From: Nephrocerus scutellatus
Lineage: Eukaryota > Arthropoda > Insecta > Diptera > Pipunculidae
Reading direction: 5' to 3'
NCBI GenBank assembly: GCA_947095585.1
Contig: OX352761.1
Coordinates: 34,997,777-35,061,776 of the forward strand
DNA: 64,000 nucleotides
Part shown: piece by piece, positions 25,201 to 40,200 of the stretch
How positions within the stretch are numbered: position 1 is the first letter of the stretch
Layout: each line of letters begins with the position of its first letter
Position numbers and translations under genes: made by a program
The notes under the pieces: model-generated
The model's database searches: none
Seen by the model: only the letters and a program-made list of their open reading frames with translations
What the model was told of the DNA's origin: nothing

Positions 25201-28200
25201 ACAGCAGTCGATGTAACGTTTCCAGTACCCAACGCTTACAAAATTATACTTACATTGAACTGATGCATGTAAACTGTCCATAGTCCAATGCTTGTGGGCT
25301 GAGCTGCCAAACGGCACATTCCTGCCGCTTGCAGGGGATTCAAAAAGTCAACTAGACCCGATGGGATGCCCCGTACCACATCACAACTGAAGCCGTCATC
25401 TGGCAAAAGTAGAGCAAGATGCAATTCAGGAGACTCCTCTAAGCGAACTTCTCGCCCGTCAGCTCTTGTCAGTTCATCTGCTACAGATTCAGCCATTCTG
25501 ATTGCAGTGTCAACAAGATTTCTTGGAATTTGTTCCTGTTGCATCAGCGCTGCCATTTGCAATGAGTTTAGTCGAAAGCAGGAGCATGCCAGCTGTTGAA
25601 TCTCTTCGACGGACGTCTTTGGAGCCTGTAAGAACTGAGCACATTGATTAATTTTTGCCAGGTGGCAGTCTGCTGCCAACTCGAGGCCTTGTCGCTCCGC
25701 CCACAATTCCAACAATTGCAATCGTTCCGTCATCACCTTGCCCCAATCTCCAGTACACATGTGGGAATTTGCTACAATCTAAAAACACAAAGCCGTTAGC
25801 CAAAGTCAGATCTAAACCTCTTACCACTTACCGTGTTGAAACATATCACATTGATGTAGTGGAATAATTGGGAAAACATCTGAATCGTCAGAGCTGCATT
25901 CACTCGGCATCTTCGCAAAAGGGCCATGGCAGAGCCCAAAACTGTCAAAACCAATCCAGCAGCAGAGTCATGATCGATAGTTTCGGACAGAAACTGATTG
26001 AGAGTTTGCGAAAGCTCAACTCGGAAGCAATTAACCAAGTTGCGGAATGCTGTTTGCACACTCTCAGCTAAAACTTCCTGTGCCTGCACACTGAATGCGC
26101 TAATGTGCCGATCCGATTTCAAAAAATGAAGAAACTCCGAACTGTTGGCCATCCAAAAGGCTAAAATTCTCGGGTCAGCAAATTGCTCTTGAACAATTGA
26201 ATAAATCAAATTTGCAACATGATGTAGGAAAATCGTTAGCTTATGAGCCCGTTCGGTCGGCTGCAACTCAGGACGGTAGTGTGTTGATGCTCGATACCTA
26301 TGAAAATTTATTGAAATTGCAATTAGTTAGTTAACCATGTCTTATTGTCAACATAATATTGTGTTAACACTAAACATGCCTTACAATACACAAAGTTATG
26401 AGTACAAAAACACAACAACATAAAGTTATGCGCGGCATACACATTTCCTATTACCTGGCACATAAGTAAAGCGAATACACTGGAGCTAGCTTAAAGTGTG
26501 GAGCGTTTACATCTAAATCGGCTATGACATGTCGCAGAAAGAGCTCCTGGTGCATTTCCGGAAACTCCAAGACCGCTGGCAAAATCGGTTCTTGGCCTTG
26601 ACTTTCAGAGCTGCCAGTAATTTTCGGAGACCTACAAGAATTTATTTACATAAAACATCTTTATCAACTCTTAAGGGAAATGGACTAAACTGAAGGACTA
26701 AACACAAGTTGAACAGCAACGACAAATTGTCGTGGACAGACTACAACATTTTAGCACATACAGTCGGCAAATAAAATGATTAAAATAAAAATTATTGTTG
26801 ACACGTACGTATAAGAATTTTTAACAAACAATTTGGCTTTCATTCGTCGTTGGTTGTATCGTGTGTGCACGAGTGTAGCTGTAGTGTGTGAGAGTTTACC
26901 TTTGGTCTTGGCTATTTGATCCGCCCGATTTTAGGCTTGAAATCGATTTTGTTTCAGTTTCCTGACTACCTTCACCCCCGTCGTAGTTTAAGTCGACTGC
27001 GTCCTTGGCAGGTCCATGATGATTTTGATGATGATCAACTGCAGTTCTTGGCGGCATCGTTGGCTTGTAGTTGTCGCCTCCGCCACTGAGACTAACTGAA
27101 TTTTCCGATGATGGAACTCCACCGCCGCTGCTATTGCCGTTGCCGTTGCCGCTGCCGTGATTGTGAACGCCGCTTTCGAAGTCTCCTCCCTTCTGCGTCT
27201 GTATTGTGTTATTTTTGTTGTTGTAATATTTTTTGTTGTACTTGCTACTTTATTACTCAATGCCTAACACTTAAGCACTGCTTCTTACCGAACTGAGAGC
27301 GCCTTCGTCATCATTCCATGATGCTGGAGATGTTGGTGACCGACTAAATGTTGATTTTTTTAAGTGTTTTTTCAGTGCACAATTTTGTTTATGTAGTTAA
27401 TTTGGTTTGTTTGGTGTAATGTGCGGAGGAGGTTGTATTTTGCAATTGTTTACACAGTACAAATTATTAGAACAACAAACAAGGGAGAAAACATATTGGC
27501 GGTTTTTAAATAAAAAGAAGAACAAAGAAAATGATGAATAATAAAAAAAAATAATAAAAAAAAAATAAAAAAAAAGCTTTCAAGCACATGTATTATAAAT
27601 ATTTTATTAAAGCAACATCGAAACACATTTTACAGTTGAGACATCACAAGTCCGCCTTCTTACCTTTCGTAGAGGCATGCAGAATCCAACTGAGATTGAG
27701 AAAGGGCCAAATTATATCGTCCGTCTGAGGGTGAGTCCACGAAACGATATGATGCGACTCGTCCAAACATTACAACGGATCCGTTCTAGGAAAAGGTTAG
27801 AATATTAATCCTTTTTGTTTTTGAATGATCATTTAATTTAATAAAATGCAGCTCAGCTCCACTGCTCGTTAGAAGTCACCACCAGAGAACACTGACTAGG
27901 GGGCGTATTTGTGAAATCATTTTTGTTCGTTTCCGATACTATCTTTATGTACGCATATTACTATTTATCACCAACCCACTAAATGTTAATACGAGAATAC
28001 ATATTATGAAGCTATGTACAAAGAAAACAAAAGTCATCATTTATATAATCGATTTCCCGCTATAGTTGATCTGTTTTCTATACATATATTGAATATAGAA
28101 CGACTCTATAATGTTGTTCTTGTAACATGGCTGGAATTTCAAAAGAACCAAACGAACTCAATAATTAAACTTTTTGAGCTGACGAAAGCAGTTGCTGCGA

Positions 28201-31200
28201 ACTGGACGGAATCTTTTACGCCGAAGATCAAAATTTCTGATTAAATAGCTTTTTTGGATAAAAGCAATGGCGCATCAAACTCAAAAATGTTAATAAACAA
28301 ACAACCGCTACTGAAAAAGTTTGGTGAATCGGCGTTTTGAGAAATAGACCAGTCAATTGGGTGTCCGTCCGATTTATGCGAAAGTCACGAAAATTATATT
28401 CAGCGCATTCACTTGTGAAGTCTTTCCTATTGAGGACATTATTGTAAGCCGAAGAATAATCTTTGATACCTCATACACGAGCGCTGTTTTATTTAACAAA
28501 AAAAATTGGCGCTCTTAATGAAATCCCATTTCATATAGTTCTGAAACCGAAGTCAACCAAAAATATGTCAGTGTCTGTGGTGCAGTGCGAAAAGCATCAT
28601 GGGTTCCCACTCGGGACACCGGATTCGATTCCCGGGGTATACCAAAAACGCACGAATTTTTCTAACCATACTGATCATTTAAATTACAAGTACGCATGAT
28701 ACGATGCTGTACACTTGTACGGCTCAGTTGATCCATGAAGTACTCAAGATGTAGATCCAACAATATGGGTTTTATGAGCACAATATTTTAGTTTGTGAGT
28801 GCTCGGGTGTAAACTCAATTCCGGTCACCACAACACCCCCTTTTCTTCCGCTTATCTAATATTTCTAAGGCTGTAAATCACTTGAATCGTTATGTTATTA
28901 GAATGTAAAAAACATTTAAAATTTCAAAAACACACAAATACCCACTAAGCAATGATTGAATGAGGAAACTTGAAATTGCTGTCTTCAATTTGTTTGGCTA
29001 GAAATGCGCAAACATTTTAGCGAGAAAATATTTTGAGTTTTATTTAATTTAAAGACCAACTTCCTACTCTGCTTGTACTTAGCTCGTTCGTTCATTCATT
29101 AACCATAGTACTTCTATAATAATAATAATATGCGGCGCGACGACCATTGCGGTCCAAGGCCTGGCTGACTTCCCGCAACTATTTGTGTTGAGCATGTATA
29201 TTTTTGCACACAATTGGAGGGACCTACAGTTTAATGCCGGATCCGAACGGCGAATTGAGAAGCTTTCCGTGACAAGTTATTAGTCTCGGAGCTAACGAGG
29301 TGGCCATTACACAAAATAAAAATATAAACAACCAATAAAAATTAAAATAGTTTGTATAAATTCTCTAATTGATACACAATGTGCAAAGGGAGCCATCTTT
29401 CCTGATCACTCCAAAATGTTTACAAAAAGTGTTTCCATCGGAGATACACATCTGTATATAATTTAAAGGAAATCGGGCTAGTTTTTAAAAATTTATATGG
29501 AAGCCCCTCGGCCCTGGGACCACTTTCAAATTTTTACAAAAAGCGTTGTCAATACGATTAAACATGTGCATATAAAATTTGAAGAAAATCGGGTACTTTT
29601 TTTTACATAATTTGTATGGGTGCCCCTGGACAACGGGGCCCGATCACTTCCACATTTTTACAAAAAGATGTTGTCCGTTTGAGATACACATGCATATAAA
29701 ATTTGAAGAAAATCAGGTATTTTTTTTTTACAAAATTTGTATGGGTGCCCCCTGGGGCCTGATTGTTCCAAATTTTTACAAAAATATTTTGTCAATTGGA
29801 GATACACATGCGAATAAAATTTGAAGAAAATCGGGTATTTTTTTATATAAAATTTGTATGGGTGCCCTCCGAGCCTGGGGCCCGTTCACTTCCAAATTTT
29901 TACAAAAACTGTTGTCAATCGGAGATACACACGTGTATAAAATTTGAAGAAAATCGGCCCGAGGGGCCACAAATTTAAATAGAAACTGTTGTCACAGAAG
30001 ATACACATGTGTTTCAACAAAATCGGTCTTTAAGAAGTGCGTTAAAAATTGATCACAAGATTTGGTGTGTCAGTCCAGCCAGTCAGCCACGGACATGCAA
30101 AGTTAATATAGAGAATTTAAAAAGAATATACTCACATGCAATATTGTTGGTTGGGTGATGTGATGTCCATTAACAAAGGTCAACGCGTCTGTGTGCAATG
30201 GTGTCACAGTACACACACCTTCCAGCAGAGATATTAAGCAATGTCTCGCCTGAATCGATGGTCCAAATAGTTGCAGGCAATTTGTATTGGCAGACCCCAC
30301 CTATTACCGAAGGCTTTTAGTTCAATTCAGCTTAACAATAATCTACTCCCGTACTTACTTCAATTGGATCGCTGCCCAACTTAATACGTCGACCACCATC
30401 GCCACTATGTGTAACTTCGACTAAAACCGGGCCCTCGCGATCGCTGGAAATGCTATTCGCCCCGTTCACTGTCCCAAGGGGTTTTTTCTTTCTCCGTCTC
30501 GGCTGCGAATCCGCTGGCCGTCTTCTCACGTGGAACATGATGGAACCTAATCAGCAAGGAAAAATAATAAGTAAGTTAATAATATCACAGAGATTCCTAA
30601 ACTAAAAATATATAATTATAATGCGCCTATAGAATATGACAAATAAGATCATTCAATTTGATCGATCCAAATTGTTGCCCCTAATATTTACTGTTGAAAT
30701 TCATCGATGTGTGTCTGATTTACGGGCAATTTTCGGAAAGCTTTATTGGCATCTCCAGCCAAAAACCTACTACTTACCAGTACAGTAGCGGCTAGCGGGT
30801 GGTTGGGCATTTTTCGGCTGCGTTTTCAGGCGGTTGAGCGAAGCGCGAAAGTGCACACTCACAAAAACTGTGGCATAACTACCAGCCTAAGAATAGCAAT
30901 TGTTTATTTTCCTTGGTATTACATACATGCACACGTACGAGGTGCCTCGTTTAACATTTTGTGCAATCCCATAAACATATGTATGTATGTATGTATGTAT
31001 GGTATGTATATGGAAAAATATTTATTTGTTTATTTGCTATGCGATGCGATGCCGCCCGCCCCACTAATGCTGGCATCGGGCAATCGAATCAAATATATCC
31101 CTTACTCAAAGTGTAGCTCTTTAAAATATGCACAAAATGTTTTCAACGGAAAATATTCGCCATTGCATTCATTTCGATATCTATAATATACATAATACAC

Positions 31201-34200
31201 TGTTACATGCTGAGTAGATAAGAGAAACCTTGACAGTTGACATTTACCCCCACTATTTTGCTCAATAATTGATCAAAAATAGCACATAACAAATTCAAGG
31301 AATTACCATTTGTGAGTATATATATGTACACACATACCTGTGCTCTTCACATTATATTTCACGGAAAAAAAACTCCATTTGTTGTCGTTGATTTTGATGA
31401 AAATGTTTTCTTTTGCTGTTTCTCAGTATCTTGCGTAAAAATGCATTCGAAAAAAAAATGTAATTAGAGGTACATACGTACATATACATAGATTTGTTGT
31501 GTACACAATCATCGACGTTATCGATTTTCAAAACAAAATTCTATAGCCTCCCATTTCGAGAAATCAGAGGAGAATGTTGTTGTTACTACACAAAGATACG
31601 AATATATTCAGAACTGAACACAACCTGCGACAAATCAAACTTCCAACAAACCATACGTTCCAGGTTGCAAGCACAATGATTACTGATTTGTCGGTGAACA
31701 AATTATCATACAATTATTAGCCGAGAAAAGAAAATGAAGGACACAAGAAGGCACAAGTTTTCCTCGCAGTGTGTGCGCTGCCCTTTTATGAATGGAAATC
31801 ACAACAAATGAAAGAGTTCCTCGGCAATAGGTACATACAGATGCATATCAATATCTAATTAGTGTTACTACCCACACCGAGAAAGAGCATTCTAAGATTA
31901 AGATCTATTAAGATTTCGTTTATTTAAATTCAAGTCATATTTCAAAGTTCTTCGATGTACTTACGACGAATGCCCCAATCCATCATTTTGACGATGTAGT
32001 CAAAATAATTTAATTGCACACATTCAAACTAGCGCAATGCAATCTGAGTATATATTGAAGCTTAATAAAAAAAAAAACAACAAAAAAATGCCATTTATAA
32101 AATAAAAAACCGAAATAAACATTTATTTGTAGAAAAACATTTATAAATCTAAAACCGTGCGTGCATACAGCAGCACCCTTACTTCGTTACTGAAGTCCTT
32201 GACGTATGTGCTCCGCTACAAGATACACGAAGCATTTGTAGCAGAGCTCACTTGCTGTCTAGCACAATACACACAAATATGTTGGTATACAATAGGAACG
32301 GCGACTGGCGCTTAGTAGAAAGACACATAGGAGTTTTCTTCCCTGGCCTTTGATAATAAGTATTCCTGTGCAAAATTTTAAAGAGAATTTACAAAAAAAG
32401 GAGTATAGGCTCTTACGAACGTGTTTGTATATATGTACACTGCGGTTCACTAGATTAGAAGCAAGCAATTTTGAAAAATGAAAATGATATTTCTCCCGTT
32501 ATATGGCAGTGAGAGAAAAAAATGGGAGCAGAAACAATAATAGTTGAATGTATGGTGGCCAGCTATGGAAAAAACCACGCATAAAATATATTGGGGAAGG
32601 CACAAAAAGCGGCCTGTATGCTTATAAGCGGGTCGCTGAGATCTACACCAACTCGCGCTCTAGAGGTTATGATCCACCTTATCCCACTAGATATATTTGA
32701 CAAACAGAAAGCGGCAATTACAGCTACGCGACTGTTAGCTGTCAATCAGTGGAAAAGTCTTAAAAAAGGCGCACTCCACCATATCTAAATCGCTAAAGCA
32801 AGAGCTGACGAAACATGATTACATAACAACAGTGTTATGCTTTCAAAAATGTTTTCGACAACAATACCCTCCAGAGAAGACTCGAAGAGTGGATCCGCAA
32901 CCGATAATGAAACAATAAAGTTTTTCACGGATGGCTCTAAGCTAGACGGTAAAGTAGGAGCAGTTGATCGCTGCAGCGTATACCAGGCTGAGGTGATAGC
33001 GATTGAAGAGGTTATGAGTTGGCTCAAGCATAATGTACTATCTTCAAAGAAGATTATCATTTACGTGGACAGTCAGGCGGCCATAAAATCGTTGGAGGCG
33101 GTCTCGCTGAAATCTAAGGTGGCGTTGAGCTGTCACTTCTCTCTTAACGAGATGAGTGAGCAGTTCAATATATATATAAGGATCATCCCGGGCCACACAC
33201 CCAACGGTTGTAGGGATAATGACAGGACACTGCCTTCTAGGGAAACACGCGAGAAGGATGGGTGTCGAATATAATGACTTCTGTAGAAGCTGCACGGACG
33301 AGGAGGAGACCATAGAACATCGTCTCTACTCATGTCCGGCACTAATGCACAGAAGGCACAAACACTTAGGTAAGCTGTTAATGAATAACTTATTAGATCT
33401 CGAAAACGGCAGTGCGAGATATACTTCGATTCATTAAGAGCTCTGATTGGACCTTCCGAAAATGGGAAAGGTATTTATAAGATCCTGTGGTAACACAAAG
33501 GACCGCGAATAGTCTAAGTGAGCATTAGCTGCCACCGGAACCTAACCTAACCTAATATAATGGTGAATTCCAAAATGTTAAGAGAACAAGCTAACGGTAG
33601 TTTTACGAAACTTTAAATGAATGAGTCAGAATGACATGCATATGAAATGGTTTATAAGATTGGAAGTACAGTCAAAGTACAATCGTTGTTTGTGAAGTGG
33701 TTAATTTTTTTCTGTATAAAAAGTTAATTTTGTAAAAAAGAAAAGTTTTGCCTTATTTTTTTAAAGGATGGCTAAAAGAAATTGATTGACATTGTCAAAA
33801 AGGCAAAAATAGTTGTTTACCATTCGGATGGCTTGTCTAAGCGTTCTATCGCTTGTTAGATCTATCGAAGTGATCATGCTGTTGGAAATTATTTTAAGGA
33901 CTCGAAAATGAACAGGAAAAATTACAAAGGAAATGTTTCCGCAACCCTTACAGCAACGGTAAAACGAAAAATTGTCACACTAGCCTACAATTCAGCTTTT
34001 CAATTCAGCCAAAATCAGAGAAGCAGCTGGTGTGAATGCAAGGAAATCTACCGTTCTAGTTTGTCTCAAGCGACTAAAGCTGAAGTTAAACCACCACTTA
34101 ATGCTCCGCGAAGGATTCAACGCTTATAATTTGCGGAGGACTACATGACAACAAGGAGCACGAAAAAAAAAGTTAAATTTAGATGGACATGTCGCTATAA

Positions 34201-37200
34201 CTTTTATTACCATGATCTAAAAAAGAGGAGCTATTTTTAAAACCGCTATTAAAGGGCGTGTAATGGTACAAAGCTGTGTTGGAACCAGCTTTTCAGAAAA
34301 TCTACGATCTCTTTGAACCACTTTAATGGCTATTTCAACACGACAACGCTCCTATACACACCGCTCGCATTGTTTAATCGGTTGTTGCCAGTTAAAATCC
34401 TGAACTTTTACGAGTACCATCGCACCATATTCGCCAGACTTTAACATTATTGAAAATTTCTGCGGCTGGCTCACATGAAAAGTGTTCGAAGGTGGAAAAC
34501 AATATGATGACACAGAATCGCTGATCGATGCTGTTAAACTTGACTGGAATGAGATTTCACTCGATTACTTGGCTTCATTGTACTAATCCATTAAATATCG
34601 AATTTTTTATGTTATCTTGAATAATTGTGTGGGTCTATTCATTATTAAAAATTATATCTGGAGTATGAACTAAAAATAAAAAAATTAATTTTCATAAAAA
34701 AAACCAAAAACAGATTTTATTCGTTCATTTGTAAGGTGCTTCTTATCTTTTAAACCGATTTAAATGCATGCCATTCTGACTCATTTGGCAAAAAGTTCCC
34801 TAATGTACCGTTAACTTGTTCTTAATATTTTTTAAAACTTGATTTTGTATTAACGACAAACTACTCTTTTAACTTTCTCTACTTTCACGATCATTTTATT
34901 TTTCTTTCTGACATATTACTAGAGAAATATCAGTTGTATTTCCCAAAATTATGTGCTTCCAATCTAGTGAACAGTAGTGTATTATTATGTTTTACTACAA
35001 AATGTTCTCTTTTTTCTGTCTCTCTTTTGCTATTTCCTACATAAATATTATCCTTTCAAGTAAAATTAAATTCAAAATCCATTAGGTTTCCGCGAAAAGG
35101 ACGTAAATTGTGGAAAAGGATAAAAAAAATGTCAATTGTATTCTACTCAAAATTGTTGGAGGCCGCGAAAGAAAAGAAAGATTACGTTTATTGCCCTATC
35201 TCAATGCAATAATAACTCCAGAATAATAGACCGTCTGTCACAAACTAAAATAATAAAGAGTAAAAGTATCTGTAAAAGTGTGGCATACGTTTGACTTGCC
35301 TTACGAAAGTGTCTTTGAACAATAAAGAAACCTTTTAACTGTCCCACCACCTTTTCACTTTTGAACACATGGGATACAGGTGCATTGCAAACAGTTTTTG
35401 ATGATAATAAAGTGTCTGCAAATAATAATTGCGAAATAATTTGCAAGGGTAGTCTAGACTCAATAAGGCATAAACAACAAAATGATTAATATTTCGAACA
35501 CTAAAGCGGATTTAAACAATAGAGCAATTTATTCATGCTTTTTAAGTGTTGTTGTTGGAGTCATTTGTTGTTCTGAGGCTGTAAGACTAGACTAACAATA
35601 ATTTTTTTTTGTTGGGTTTAATGGCATTTCGTGAATGTCTTCGGGTTGCTAACTTACCTAAATACGTTAATTTTTGCTTATTAATAAAGCCGGAGCCAGA
35701 AGTGGGCTTCATCGCTGAGAATGGAAAATTGGAGTTAGCGCAGATTCTAATGAAGTTCCTAATGAACCTTAAACTGCAGGTGGAGTGTGTGTTTTTGCTT
35801 AGGAGGAATATGCTGAAGCATTGATTATGAAGCTATGGGTAGTTTGATTTTATAAATTGCATACTCTTGATTTTCAATTTTTTCTTGACTATTCGTGTTC
35901 TGATTGATTTTAACTTTGATATTTAATCGCACGGTGTAAACGGTACATTACATTCGTACATCAATAAACCAACAAGGCTTTTGTCTAACTCCTGTTTAGA
36001 TCATATTTTCTGTAGATTAAATAAAAAACGTGAAAACAACAATATTGTATTACATTTGGATTTAAATAACAATAATTGTATAGAAGGTATTTCAATTAGT
36101 AGCCTTCATAAAAAAAAGTCCCCTCCACTCTTAAGACTGTAGTTAACTTAAAAAACTCAATGAATTTCATCTTCTCGAAAAATGGGAAAATGTTGATCAA
36201 GGCTTTTGAACAATTTATAATATTGTTACGAAAAGTAGTTATTATATAATGGAAAACGAATCCCTAGATAAATCGCAATGCACATACTGCATACTAAAAA
36301 TAGGCACTGAATTAGAATTAAGCACTTTTGTGTAGCATACTTTTAGGCGGTAAGATTATTTTATATGTAACCGCCTGTAAGTTTAAATCATTATGGACTG
36401 GTCAAAAATAAAGTCAAACCGGTTTGTGCGGTTTATCCAGTTTGCATGTAGTTTATTTTTAAAAGATGACTCATTACATATGAGTATCGTTAATTGTAAA
36501 TAAGGGAATAAGTCCACAATTTTCTAGTCTTTTCTGAATATTTCTGTCTATAAGATTGGAAGTTTCGGAAAACTTTTCAATGAGTATAAATAGAGGCGTT
36601 TGGGCGTTCAGTAGATTAGAAGTCAGTTCATTGTTTAGAATTCAACCCGTCAAGTTCTAAAAGTTCTTGCAAAGAGATAAAGCTACCACCTAAGGGAATT
36701 ATAGTGAAGTACAATTTAAAGTTATCACCAATATAAATTGCGAACTTGTATTAGTTTTACTGTTTGTTTATTAAAGTTATTATTTGTAAATGAACAAATT
36801 TGTGTTGGGTTTTATTTGCAAAATCTTTTACGAACTCGAAAGCCCGAATTTCGTAACAGTATCGTAGAATAATCACATTTAATCATCTACTCAATCAAAA
36901 CTCGAACAGAAGAAACAGAACAGAACATAATTTTTAAAAAATTAAAAAATGCTGGATTTAAAGGGTTTCATTTATTACTGGTTTAGTTCATATTTGAAAG
37001 ATCTCACCCAGTCATGTTTTGAGCAGTTTTACAATTTTGAAATTAGGCATTTCTCAAGGTTCAGTTCTTGGTACCTCAAGGTAATGGGTCAGTCTGTGAT
37101 TGGTCATTGGGGTAGGGGTCAGTGGGGTTGGGACAGCTGAGCAATGCCGGGTAATTTCAGCTAGTCTAAAATAAAATTAAATGTCTATCATGTCTACACT

Positions 37201-40200
37201 ACAGTTAAAATTACATTAACTATTCGCTAGAGCTAAAGGCAACGAATTTCCGAAATCGTTGTCAAACGTCCATCAGCTATTTGAGCGCTTAGGGGATTTA
37301 TTGAAAAAAGAAGCTGTGATATGAAACGTTTTCTAACGACCACGATAAAACTAAATTTAAAAATGAGCGTAAAATGTTTTTTTGGGTATGTTCACAGCGC
37401 TATAGCACTGACCAATCAATTTTTTTCTATATCGGAATTCATCCACAATATAAGCAACTGTAAACACTTCCGCATTACGACCAAAACTCAGGTCAGGTGT
37501 CTGATCAATCATAATGGAAATGCTATCGCAGACCAAAATTAGCTCTTACAGGTTTTAAAAAACTTTTATTTAACCCTTTTTTGTCTCTATTTTCGACTAC
37601 TTTGAGGCCCTTTTTAACCGTTGTCGTAACACGTGCCACCACATCATCCAAAAAACCACTTTATTGATATCCTGTAATTCAAGTTATTTTATAACCTTAC
37701 AATTAATCAGCGTTTCCACGGCTTTAGAAATTAATGATGTTAGCGCTATTGGTAGCTACGTGGATAGAGATGGCGGATAAAAGCTGCTTCCCAACTCCTT
37801 GGGAAAACTCCAGAAGAAAAGGGAGAAATGGAAATGTTTACGCATTGCTAATGTCGGCATTGAAGAAGCCCTTCCATAGAGGATTCGACTCGACTCGACG
37901 ACGATTCGACTCTTGAAAGTACAAGCGGCGGCAACACGCTATCTGGAAGCGTGGAGCTATCCAGACTAAGATGCGACTATAAGACTTCTTCCTATCGAAA
38001 TTCTGGAATATGATCATTATGGTCTGGAATTTCGGGAGCAATATGCGACTATAAGAATTGTTCCTATGGAAATTCTAGGATCTGGCCAATAGGGTCTGGA
38101 ATTTGGTGGACCAAGCCATTTCTTAAGCGATTCGTATGAAATTCGGTATGTAGGACTAAGATGCGCTACAACCCTTGTTCCTATGGAAATTCTGTAATGT
38201 AGCCATAGAATCGTTTACCTGAGGCGCGACAAAATCAAAGTCGTCAAACAGTTCGAAGTCAAAGTGGCCCAGGAGGAAAAGAAAGCACCATCTGGCAGAA
38301 CTAGCCCTTTTCAAAAGAAAGCTCGAACCCCTCCAGCGTGCGGTGATCAGCACCGAGTTAACAATTATCCTTATAAAGCGAAGACTTGCGAAAAATGCAA
38401 GAGTTTGAATCATAAAGCTGGTCACTGTCAAAGTTATAAATCTATATACATAAAATAGAGAATTTATTTGTATATTTGTATATATATTTGGGCCTATCTA
38501 GCTCTGGAACGCCTTGACCAATTTAAACCAAACTTGGTACACATATTATTTACTATGTGGAATCAAATATAGGTGGTGGGGGGTAGCACGTTTTTTGGCT
38601 GGGGGAGGCGTGGCAGGCGATTTTAGTGTTAGACCCACCGTTTTCGGTATCGCCGAGACGAATAGTTCTGGTAGTACACTCCTATGAGTGAGTTATATTC
38701 CCGCAGAGGGGGTGGGTGATCGATATTAGTGTCGATTTTATGGTTTTCGTGGTTGCTGCGTTGAATGGTGATGGTAAGACAGCTCTAGGGGGATGGGGTC
38801 GATAACTGAGGATGGGGGGGTGACCGATATTAGTGTTGATTCTATGGTTTTTGGGGTCGCTGAGTTGACGGTGATGGTAAGACAGTTCTAGGGGGATGGG
38901 GACGATAACGGAGGGGTGGGGGGTTACCGATATTAATGTCGATTCTATGGTTTTCGGGGTCGCTGAGTTGAATGGTGATGGGAAGACAGCTCTAGGGGTA
39001 TGGGGTCGACACCTGAGCGGGATGACCGATTTTAGTGTCCATTCAATAGTTCTCGGGGCCACTGAGATTAATAGTGTTGGTATGACATTCCTATGGGTGA
39101 GTTGTTTCCCCGGAGGGGGGAGGGGGAACGATATTAGTGTCGATCCCAGTTTTCGGGGTCGCTGAGATGAATAGTGGTGTACAGAATGGTACGCGGCGAC
39201 CATTTGGCAACAAATTTGGGGGTGAGGACATTGTCGCCCCTACTTCAAATTGGAAAAGGTAGATTAGTAGCCGTGTTTTATGGATATGTATAATTGACAT
39301 CGATTTTTGAAATCTGCCGCTGTACTAATAAATTCTATTTATCCGGCTGTTTCTCGAAACTATAACATTTTGAACCAGTTACTAGAAGGGGCCATTCTTG
39401 CTACTAAAAATGGATACAACCACGAAATAAATAATCAAATACTTGCCATGTTAATCGGCGTAGTCACTGAATATAAGTGTATCGATACCTTTGTAGATAC
39501 TGATGAGGAAGTTAATTATTTAACTGAGTTCCTAAATTCACTTAATTCGTCTGGATTGCCACAACATCGTCTTACAGTTTGATCTCCAATTATTTTACTA
39601 CGGATTCTCGACTCGCCAAAACTTTTCAACGACACAAGACTGTGCGTAAAAGAGATGCCGGGCCATATAATTGAAGAGACTATCTTGACAGAAAAGGGAC
39701 AGTGTGCAACAGTTTTTATCCCACGGATAGCACTCATTTCGACGGATCTACCTTTTAAATTTTAGAGATTGCAATTTCCAGTAAAACTTGCGTTTTCGAT
39801 GACGATCAATAAGTCGGACGGTTTATTTAGTACTGCGGAGTATAGATTTGAGATCGTCATGTTTTTCCCTCGGACAATTTTTTTTTGCTTGCTCTGGGTT
39901 GGGTTGACCTAAAAATTTATTTATTCTTGAAGGTGAAACTAAAAACATTGTATACAACCAAGTTTTGTTTTAAATTAATATTATGTATGTTTTTTTAATT
40001 TTATTATATAATTTGAATACTATAGCTACAATTTAAAATATATTTTTTAAAATAAATTTTGTTAATAAAAACTGCAATTTTACCTTATAGATAGATATCA
40101 TTCTTTTTTCTACCCCTACCTAATAGAAGATCGGGAAGAATAAATACCTGGGCAATGCCTGGTAATCAGCTAGTATTTTATAAAGCAACAGGTCGAGAGA

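Noticed and set aside
28014..28244. 76-codon plus-strand ORF in intron 7
   Set aside because: No motif and no neighbouring signals; length expected by chance in this amount of AT-rich DNA.
28570..28660. Functional tRNA gene
   Set aside because: A/B-box-like motifs but no cloverleaf with a proper acceptor stem; fits a SINE head.
30332..30538. Canoe exon 6 ending in STGVDYC
   Set aside because: Those codons are the GTAAGT donor and intron; exon 7 continues the FHA domain in phase.
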